Below are positions 7,509-12,901 of a stretch of DNA of 12,901 bases, in pieces; position 1 is the first letter of the stretch; every line of letters begins with the position of its first letter. Origin of the DNA: an uncultured Eubacteriales bacterium (GTDB lineage: Bacteria; Bacillota; Clostridia; Oscillospirales; Acutalibacteraceae); assembly GCA_902462035.1 (NCBI GenBank), contig CABQAC010000028.1, positions 1 to 12,901 on the forward strand. Direction: 5' to 3'. The position numbers and the translations under genes are program-made. The notes beneath the pieces were generated by a model. It was not told where the DNA came from. It searched no databases and saw nothing but the letters and a program-made list of their open reading frames with translations.

Positions 7509-8393
7509 ATGAAGTCAAAAATTATAAACATGCTTTTATGCCTGGTGATGATTCTGTGCTTCATTCCCGCTTGCGTACAGGCGGACATGGGACCCAAGCC
7601 GTCTGTTTCGCTCCAGATTGAGGGAACCGGCTCTGAGGTTTATTACGTGACCCTGCTTTCGAAAGATGAAAGTACCGGCCCTTATTCCGTCCGGACAGAC
7701 GAAATGAGGGAAGACAGCTATCTTGTCAGCGCGGACCATAAGCAGGAGGACCTGGCGTCGTGGCGTGCGTTCCGCGACTATACGGATCCCGACGGCTTTT
7801 ATTTTATCGAATACTTTTCCCGCTGCAATGAGGAAAATTCTTTTCGGTGGGGGTACTATCCCCCGGATACGTTCAAGGTTTTGGTTTACTTTCCCCAGTC
7901 CGGCACATTCGTTTCCAGCGGGATTTACGAGCGGTATGCCTTCCACAGTTATTATGAGGTTGCGTTCTCTGCCGCGGACGGGATATTGACTGTGCAAAAG
8001 AACTACGATTACACGGCCGAAATTCTCTCGCTCATCGCAAGAATTGTTGCGACCATTGCGATTGAAATCTTAGTTGCGCTGCTGTTTGGGCTAAAAACAA
8101 AAAAGACGCTGGCGTTTATTGCCGTGGTGAATGTGATCACGCAGGTTGTTTTGAATATCCTGTTGAACATCATCCATTATTCCTACGGCGGTTTCGTGTT
8201 TGTGCTGAATTATATTTGGATGGAATTGCTGATAATCATTTTGGAAGCCGTCGTTTACACCGCCTACTTTAAAAAATTGCCGGATGCGGAGCGGGTCAAA
8301 CGGTGGGTTGCGCCCGCCTACGCCGTAACAGCCAATGTTTTGTCGTTTGCGGCCGGCATGCTGATCGCAAACCTCATCCCGGGCATTTTTTAA
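7509..8393 (+). CDS. Secreted/membrane protein of unknown function with four C-terminal helices
   Basis: The protein has 294 residues. I chose ATG 7509 because GAGAGGGGG (7491-7499) is 9 bases upstream of it; the in-frame ATG at 7500 directly abuts that site. Residues 1-25 look like a signal peptide with probable cleavage after V-Q-A (25/26). The mature end begins DMGPKPS, then an outside domain of about 140 residues rich in Tyr and acidic residues, including YYVTLLSKDESTGPYS. Four predicted helices follow at about 172-195, 201-223, 228-253 and 269-292. The DMGPKPS/STGP pattern recalls uncharacterised Clostridia proteins, but I cannot name a family or function. An outside sensor-like domain on a small membrane anchor is the safest description. 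It is followed 66 bases later by the GH88-like gene with no clear terminator between. Confidence 0.85.
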   Translation: MKSKIINMLLCLVMILCFIPACVQADMGPKPSVSLQIEGTGSEVYYVTLLSKDESTGPYSVRTDEMREDSYLVSADHKQEDLASWRAFRDYTDPDGFYFIEYFSRCNEENSFRWGYYPPDTFKVLVYFPQSGTFVSSGIYERYAFHSYYEVAFSAADGILTVQKNYDYTAEILSLIARIVATIAIEILVALLFGLKTKKTLAFIAVVNVITQVVLNILLNIIHYSYGGFVFVLNYIWMELLIIILEAVVYTAYFKKLPDAERVKRWVAPAYAVTANVLSFAAGMLIANLIPGIF

Positions 8394-8459
8394 CCGTTGC
8401 GTGAAAATCGCGGCGGGCTGCGGTCAAGTACATGGAAAACATGAGGGAGGAAGACAACA

Positions 8460-9449
8460 TTGAACCGGGATCAAACCGTTCGGAAGGCGAAGCTTGCGCT
8501 GCTGAGCATGCAGCGGTATTCTTGGGACCAGGGCGTAACGGCCCATGCGTTTATCGATTGGGGCGACGAGGAAATCGCCGTTCTGCTGGCGCGGGAGGCG
8601 GCCTACCGGCAGGAGGAAGACGGGCGTACGGCGGTAATAGGGCCTAACCGCGCGGTGACCGACCCGTGCGCGCCGGGGGAATCGCTGGTGTACGCTTACG
8701 AGCGCACCGGAGACCGTTATTTCTGCGACGCGCTGGATAAACTGCTGGACTGGGCGTTGAACCGTGCGCCCCGAACGGCGGACGGTATTGTGTACCATTT
8801 GGACGACGAGCCGCAAATCCGGTCGGATTCCGCCTATATGCTGCCTCCGTTTTTGGCTGCCGCGGGGTATTATAAAGAAGCGGTGGACCAGCTGCGCGGT
8901 TATTGGCGGTACTTGTACTGTAAGGAAAGCCAGCTGTTGCACCATATGTGGACCGGAGGCAAAATATCACGCGCCGCTTTTTGGGGCGGCGGCGTGGGGT
9001 GGGCGCTGGCAGGCGTTGCCCGGGTATTGCAAAAGCTGCCAGGGTCCTACGCGGCCGAGCGGGAAGAACTGGCGGCCATGGACAAGGATTTGCTGCAAGG
9101 CGCCCTGCGGTGCATCCGGCCGGATGGCCTTGCTTACGATGTGCTGGATGACCCGCGCACCTTTGTGGAAACAAATTTTACCCAGATGTGCGCTTATACC
9201 CTGTTTACCGGAATGGCGGACGGCTGGCTGGAAGAATGTTATTCCCAACAGGCGCAGCGCCTTCGGGCGGCTGCCAACGCCAAGGTGGACCGTTACGGGC
9301 TGGTGCAGGATGTGTGCGGTTCCCACCATTTTGCCGGGCCTGGCGTTTCGCCCGAGGGGCAGGCGTTTTACCTGCTGATGGAAGCCGCGGCGGCCCGGTA
9401 TGAAAAAAAGGATAATGGAAAAGACGCGGTGCCTATAATTCCCGCTTAG
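8460..9449 (+). CDS. Glycoside hydrolase family 88/105-like protein (unsaturated uronyl/rhamnogalacturonyl hydrolase candidate)
   Basis: The protein has 329 residues. The start is TTG 8460, supported by GGGAGG (8445-8450) 9 bases upstream; the next in-frame ATG is codon 17. There is no signal peptide, so it should act on imported oligosaccharides in the cytosol. The (alpha/alpha)6-barrel pattern of GH88/GH105 is visible: SDSAYMLPPFLA holds the presumed catalytic Asp (D123), LLHHMW resembles the LxxHGWD motif, GVGWALAG resembles RGNGWALA, and ETNFTQMCAYTL resembles the ETSGTAMFAYGL segment. Several motif positions differ from characterised enzymes, so substrate specificity and even activity are uncertain. 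Relatives remove the unsaturated sugar left by pectin or glycosaminoglycan lyases. The gene ends 20 bases before the repair fusion, suggesting co-transcription. Confidence 0.75.
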   Translation: MNRDQTVRKAKLALLSMQRYSWDQGVTAHAFIDWGDEEIAVLLAREAAYRQEEDGRTAVIGPNRAVTDPCAPGESLVYAYERTGDRYFCDALDKLLDWALNRAPRTADGIVYHLDDEPQIRSDSAYMLPPFLAAAGYYKEAVDQLRGYWRYLYCKESQLLHHMWTGGKISRAAFWGGGVGWALAGVARVLQKLPGSYAAEREELAAMDKDLLQGALRCIRPDGLAYDVLDDPRTFVETNFTQMCAYTLFTGMADGWLEECYSQQAQRLRAAANAKVDRYGLVQDVCGSHHFAGPGVSPEGQAFYLLMEAAAARYEKKDNGKDAVPIIPA

Positions 9450-9469
9450 AAGCGAAGGACGTGAACCGG

Positions 9470-12400
9470 ATGTACGTGGCTGATCTTCATATTCATTCGA
9501 ACTATTCCCGTGCGACCAGCCGGGACTGCGTGCCCGAGGGGCTGGCCTGGTGGGCCGGGCGCAAGGGCATCGGCCTGGTGGGTACCGGGGATTTTACCCA
9601 TCCGGCTTGGCGGGAAGAACTCGCGCAAAAGCTGGAACCGGCCGAAGAAGGCTTTTATGTATTAAAACCGGAATTTGCCCGGCGGGAGCCGCTGCCGCCG
9701 GGCGCGCCTACGCCACGCTTTGTCATCACCGGGGAAATCAGTTCCATCTATAAAAAGAACGGCAAAGTGCGCAAGGTTCACAGCTTGATTTTGCTGCCCG
9801 GCCTGGAGGACGCCCAGCGGCTGGCAGTGCGGCTGGAGGCAGTGGGCAACCTGCATTCCGACGGCAGGCCCATTCTGGGGCTGGACAGCCGGGATCTGTT
9901 GGAAATTACCTTGGAATGCTGCCCCAAGGCGGTGTTTATTCCCGCCCATATCTGGACGCCGCATTTTTCGCTGTTCGGCGCTTATTCCGGATTTGACAAC
10001 ATTCGCGACTGCTTTGCGGATCTGACGCCGCATATCCACGCGCTGGAGACCGGGCTGTCTTCCGACCCGCCGATGAATTGGCGGCTTTCGGCCCTGGACG
10101 GGTACCAGCTGGTGTCCAATTCCGACGCGCATTCCCCTTCCCGCCTGGGCAGGGAGGCAAACCTTTTGGACGGCGCTCTTTCGTACCCCAGCTTATCGCG
10201 GGCGCTGGAAACCGGGGAAGGGCTGTATGGCACGCTGGAATTCTTCCCCGAGGAGGGCAAATACCATTATGACGGGCACCGCGGCTGCGGCGTGTGCCAG
10301 AAGCCGGAGGATACCATTAAGGCGGACGGGCTTTGCCCCGTGTGCGGCAAGCGCGTGACGGTGGGGGTGCTCCACCGGGTGGAGGCGCTGGCCGACCGGC
10401 CGGAAGGATTTGTAAAACCCGGCGCCAAACCTTTTGAAAGCCTGGTACCGCTGCCGGAGGTTGTGGCGGCCTGTACCGGCGGCGCCGCTTCCGGCAAACG
10501 GGTGGAGGCCCAAGTGGAATCCATATTGCGGGAATTGGGGCCCGAGCTGGCCGTTTTGCGGGAATGCCCGGCAGAGGAAATCGAACGGGTGGCGGGTCCT
10601 TGCGTGGCGGAAGGCGTGCGCCGGGTACGCGCGAACCAGGTGCGCCCGTTCCCCGGGTTCGACGGGGAATACGGCAGGGTTCAAATTTTAACGCAGCCGG
10701 AAATAGAGCGGCTAAACGGCCAAATTTCCTGGTTCCCGGGCGTGACGGCGCAGCCCCGGGAAAAAACGGCCAAACGGGCCGGTATAAAAGAGAGCCTCCC
10801 TGCGGCGGAGCGGGCGGCCCAACCCGCTGTGCCGCCGGTTTCGGAACCCAACGAACAGCAGCGGGATGCGGTGCTGTCCAGCGCTCGGGCGGTGGCGGTT
10901 ATTGCCGGGCCGGGTACGGGAAAGACGAGAACGCTGGTGGCGCGCATTGCGCATTTGGTGGAAGACCAGGGCGTGAAACCCGCAAACCTGGCTGCCGTAA
11001 CCTTTACCAACCAGGCGGCGGGAGAGCTGCGGGAACGGCTGGAGGCGCGGTTGGGCAAGCGGGCGGCGCGCGCCATGCGCATCGGAACCTTCCATGGGCT
11101 CTGCCTGCAGCTGCTCGGGGAAGAAGCGCCCACCGTGCTGAGCGAACAGGAAGCGCTGGCGGTGGCCGAGGAGGAGACCGTGCGGCTGGGGCTGGGGTGC
11201 AAGCCCCGCAGCCTGCTGCGGCGGATTTCCGCGGTGAAGAACGGCGCCCCTTTAGGGGAAGAAAGCGAGGCTGTGCAGGCGGGCTATCGCGCCTACTGCG
11301 CTGCTTTGGAACGGGATCATGCGGCGGACTACGACGACTTGCTTTTACGCGCGCTGGACCAATGGGAGGATCCGGCGGCGGGCCGCGCCTTCCAGCACCT
11401 TTTGGTGGACGAGTTCCAGGACGTGAATGAGCTGCAATACCGGCTGATCCGGGCTTGGAGCAAGGATACGGGGCATGTGTTCGTCATCGGTGACCCGGAC
11501 CAGTCGATTTACGGTTTCCGGGGCAGCGACAGCCGCTGCTTCGACTGGTTTATCCGCGATTACACGCCGGTACAGGTGGTCCGGCTGATCCGGAATTACC
11601 GGTCGGAACCAGCCATCATCCGCAGCGCCTTGGCGGCAGTGGCCGCCAATCCATCCACCTTTCCCCGCCGGCTGGAAGCCGTACGGCAGGGTAAAGAGCC
11701 TGTGCGGCTTGTGACGGCGCAGGACGCCTTTTCGGAAGCGCTGTTCGTGGTGAAGGAGATCAACCGGTTGGTGGGCGGCGTGGATATGCTAGATACCCAG
11801 TTCCGCCCAGGGGCAGAACCGGCGTCCCGGGGCTTTTCCGATATCGCGGTGCTGTACCGGACACACCGGCAGGAGGAAATGTTGGAATATTGCCTGAAGA
11901 AAGAGGGCATTCCCTTTGCGGTTACCGGGCGGGAGGATTACCTTTCCGACCCCATGGTGCGCGCCGCAATCGGCTTTTTCCGCTTTTTGTGCAGCCCGGG
12001 GGACCGGGCGTCCTTACAAAGTTTGCTGCGCGGCTTTTCCGTGGACCGGGCGGTGGCGGAAGCGTACCGGGCCAGCCCCCAAACGGCGGAAGCGTTGCTC
12101 CCGCTTTTGCGCCGGTCGTTTGAATTGAAAGGGGAGAAATTGCCCCCGGTGCTGCAATGGATGGAAGAACTTACCGGCGGGCCCGGCGGCCGCAAACCTG
12201 CGCTTTTGCTGGAGGAATGGCGCAAACGGGCCGGATGTGACGATTCCCCGGCCATGGAGCGGCTGGTACACGCGGCGGTTTATCACCGGACTATGGCGGA
12301 GTTTTTGCATATCCTGACCATGGGCGGGGAGGGGGACATCAGCCGCAGCGGCGCCAAACGCGTCACAGGGGACGCGGTGGCGCTGATGACGCTGCACGGG

Positions 12401-12661
12401 GCCAAGGGGCTGGAATTTCCAGTCGTATTTTTGTGCGGCCTGAACCGTGGGGTGCTGCCCTTGGAGATGCCGGGCAGGGAATGCGACCTGCCGGAGGAAA
12501 GGCGCTTGTTTTATGTGGGCATGACCCGGGCAAAGGATGCGCTGTACCTGCTTGCAGGGCCGGATCCTTCCCCGTTTGTGGCGGATTTGCCACAAGCGGA
12601 GCTTGTTTCCAGCGGCGCAGACCGGCGGAAGACCGGTCAGCAATTATCCTTGTTTTCTTAA
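9470..12661 (+). CDS. Endonuclease Q-like PHP nuclease fused to UvrD/PcrA-type helicase
   Basis: The protein has 1063 residues. ATG 9470 is preferred because AAGGA (9455-9459) is 10 bases away; GTG 9461 is too close. Residues 1-410 match COG1379/endonuclease Q: PHP ligand candidates H7, H9, D41, H44, E89, H104, H160, D219 and H221, with ETGLSSDP and LGREAN, then a Zn ribbon C273/C276-C289/C292. An Ala/Pro-rich linker (about 411-458) leads to a full SF1A helicase: Q-motif at 461-468, Walker A GPGTGKT (K485), DEFQD (E648), GDPDQSIYGFRGS (from 674), motif V TLHGAKG (974-980) and motif VI with FYVGMTRAKD (about 1009-1023). EndoQ proteins cut 5' to deaminated bases, and PcrA-like helicases move 3'-5'. 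The last seven residues, QQLSLFS, resemble a beta-clamp-binding peptide. A role in base-damage repair at replication forks is inferred. Confidence 0.92.
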   Translation: MYVADLHIHSNYSRATSRDCVPEGLAWWAGRKGIGLVGTGDFTHPAWREELAQKLEPAEEGFYVLKPEFARREPLPPGAPTPRFVITGEISSIYKKNGKVRKVHSLILLPGLEDAQRLAVRLEAVGNLHSDGRPILGLDSRDLLEITLECCPKAVFIPAHIWTPHFSLFGAYSGFDNIRDCFADLTPHIHALETGLSSDPPMNWRLSALDGYQLVSNSDAHSPSRLGREANLLDGALSYPSLSRALETGEGLYGTLEFFPEEGKYHYDGHRGCGVCQKPEDTIKADGLCPVCGKRVTVGVLHRVEALADRPEGFVKPGAKPFESLVPLPEVVAACTGGAASGKRVEAQVESILRELGPELAVLRECPAEEIERVAGPCVAEGVRRVRANQVRPFPGFDGEYGRVQILTQPEIERLNGQISWFPGVTAQPREKTAKRAGIKESLPAAERAAQPAVPPVSEPNEQQRDAVLSSARAVAVIAGPGTGKTRTLVARIAHLVEDQGVKPANLAAVTFTNQAAGELRERLEARLGKRAARAMRIGTFHGLCLQLLGEEAPTVLSEQEALAVAEEETVRLGLGCKPRSLLRRISAVKNGAPLGEESEAVQAGYRAYCAALERDHAADYDDLLLRALDQWEDPAAGRAFQHLLVDEFQDVNELQYRLIRAWSKDTGHVFVIGDPDQSIYGFRGSDSRCFDWFIRDYTPVQVVRLIRNYRSEPAIIRSALAAVAANPSTFPRRLEAVRQGKEPVRLVTAQDAFSEALFVVKEINRLVGGVDMLDTQFRPGAEPASRGFSDIAVLYRTHRQEEMLEYCLKKEGIPFAVTGREDYLSDPMVRAAIGFFRFLCSPGDRASLQSLLRGFSVDRAVAEAYRASPQTAEALLPLLRRSFELKGEKLPPVLQWMEELTGGPGGRKPALLLEEWRKRAGCDDSPAMERLVHAAVYHRTMAEFLHILTMGGEGDISRSGAKRVTGDAVALMTLHGAKGLEFPVVFLCGLNRGVLPLEMPGRECDLPEERRLFYVGMTRAKDALYLLAGPDPSPFVADLPQAELVSSGADRRKTGQQLSLFS
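12644..12658 (+). other. Sequence encoding a sliding-clamp-binding-like C-terminal peptide
   Basis: Codons 1059-1063 (L-S-L-F-S) and the preceding Gln1058 give QLSLF at the extreme C terminus of the fusion protein. This matches the bacterial beta-clamp-binding consensus of the QL(S/D)LF type seen at the tails of polymerases and mismatch-repair proteins. Binding is inferred from the motif only. Confidence 0.6.
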
Positions 12662-12711
12662 GCGTTTGTTTTTGCGGGTTGTTTTTTTATCCTCGATACG
12701 CGATTGCAATG

Positions 12712-12746
12712 AAAAAGGCGCTGCGGAGGTCATCCGCAGCGCTTTT
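12712..12746. terminator. Bidirectional intrinsic terminator between the repair fusion and rarA
   Basis: GCGCTGCGGA (12718-12727) and its exact complement TCCGCAGCGC (12733-12742) enclose a 5-base loop. T4 follows on the plus strand, and A5 (12712-12716) provides a T5 tract for the minus strand. It serves two convergent genes. Confidence 0.9.
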
Positions 12747-12763
12747 GGCGGTTTTGCGCGTTT

Positions 12764-12901
12764 CTATTTTTCTTTCTTGCGGCGGGCGTCCCGCCAGGCT
12801 TGTATTTGTGCAAGACGTTCCCGCACGCGGGATTCCGACCCTTGGGCGGTGGGCCGGTAATATTTCCGCCCTTGCAGGGATTCCGGCAAACATTCCATAT
12901 C
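12764..12901 (-). CDS. rarA: RarA/MgsA replication-associated recombination ATPase, C-terminal end (partial)
   Basis: Only the last 45 codons are inside the window; the gene runs in from beyond 12901 on the minus strand and stops with TAG at 12764. The visible tail contains LPESLQGRKYYRPT, then G-S-E and a RxRLAQIQAWR stretch ending in a lysine-rich RRKKEK. This is the characteristic RarA (MgsA) C terminus, where YYxPTxxGxE is highly conserved. RarA is a clamp-loader-like AAA+ ATPase acting at stalled forks with SSB. It faces the endonuclease Q-helicase gene across a shared terminator. The ATPase core cannot be checked here, so identification rests on the tail alone. Confidence 0.85.
   Translation of the reverse strand, partial: DMECLPESLQGRKYYRPTAQGSESRVRERLAQIQAWRDARRKKEK

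Noticed and set aside
9461..9469. GTG start three codons upstream for the EndoQ-helicase
   Set aside because: The AAGGA ribosome site ends one base before it; ATG 9470 has correct spacing and begins the PHP domain directly.
1..12901. CRISPR arrays, phage genes, transposases or a toxin-antitoxin pair
   Set aside because: I saw no regularly spaced repeats, terminal inverted repeats, integrase/transposase motifs or paired small genes on either strand.

Overview
The window looks like chromosomal DNA from a high-G+C member of the Clostridia, possibly an Oscillospiraceae-type gut anaerobe. The grounds are the protein families present, Gram-positive ribosome binding sites (GGAGG/AGGA), TATAAT promoters, compact hairpin terminators and mostly G+C-rich codon use. 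The taxonomic placement is inference. I see no rRNA, tRNA, CRISPR array, insertion sequence or prophage gene.

Layout. (1) Positions 1-3416 (+) hold a translationally coupled pair: the 3' part of a DUF58 gene and a membrane transglutaminase-like protein of the TgpA type. This is the tail of a MoxR/DUF58/transglutaminase cell-envelope operon. (2) Positions 3560-4681 (+) hold a malate/L-lactate dehydrogenase-family oxidoreductase behind its own candidate promoters. (3) Two stacked terminators separate it from a convergent uroporphyrinogen-decarboxylase-superfamily (MtaA/MtbA-like) protein at 4865-6019 (-). That gene has a well-formed promoter at 6129-6157. (4) Divergently, 6398-7180 (+) encodes a sugar-phosphate isomerase/epimerase-like TIM barrel in clearly AT-richer DNA. 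(5) After a gene-free 330-bp stretch with overlapping divergent promoter-like signals comes a secreted/membrane protein of unknown function (7509-8393). It is followed by a GH88/GH105-like unsaturated-glycan hydrolase with a TTG start (8460-9449). (6) Only 20 bases later, 9470-12661 encodes a 1063-residue fusion of an endonuclease-Q-like PHP nuclease with Zn ribbon and a complete UvrD/PcrA-type helicase. It ends in a QLSLF peptide that matches the bacterial sliding-clamp-binding motif. (7) A bidirectional terminator separates it from the convergent 3' end of rarA (12764-12901, -).

How the genes relate. The first operon acts on or in the cell envelope. The central block is metabolic (2-hydroxyacid oxidation, methyl transfer, sugar isomerisation, glycan-fragment hydrolysis), but its genes have separate promoters and terminators, so a single pathway is not demonstrated. 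The right end is DNA maintenance. The fusion joins a nuclease domain known in relatives to cut beside deaminated bases, a 3'-5' type helicase and a probable clamp tether in one polypeptide, facing rarA. That fusion is the most interesting object here.
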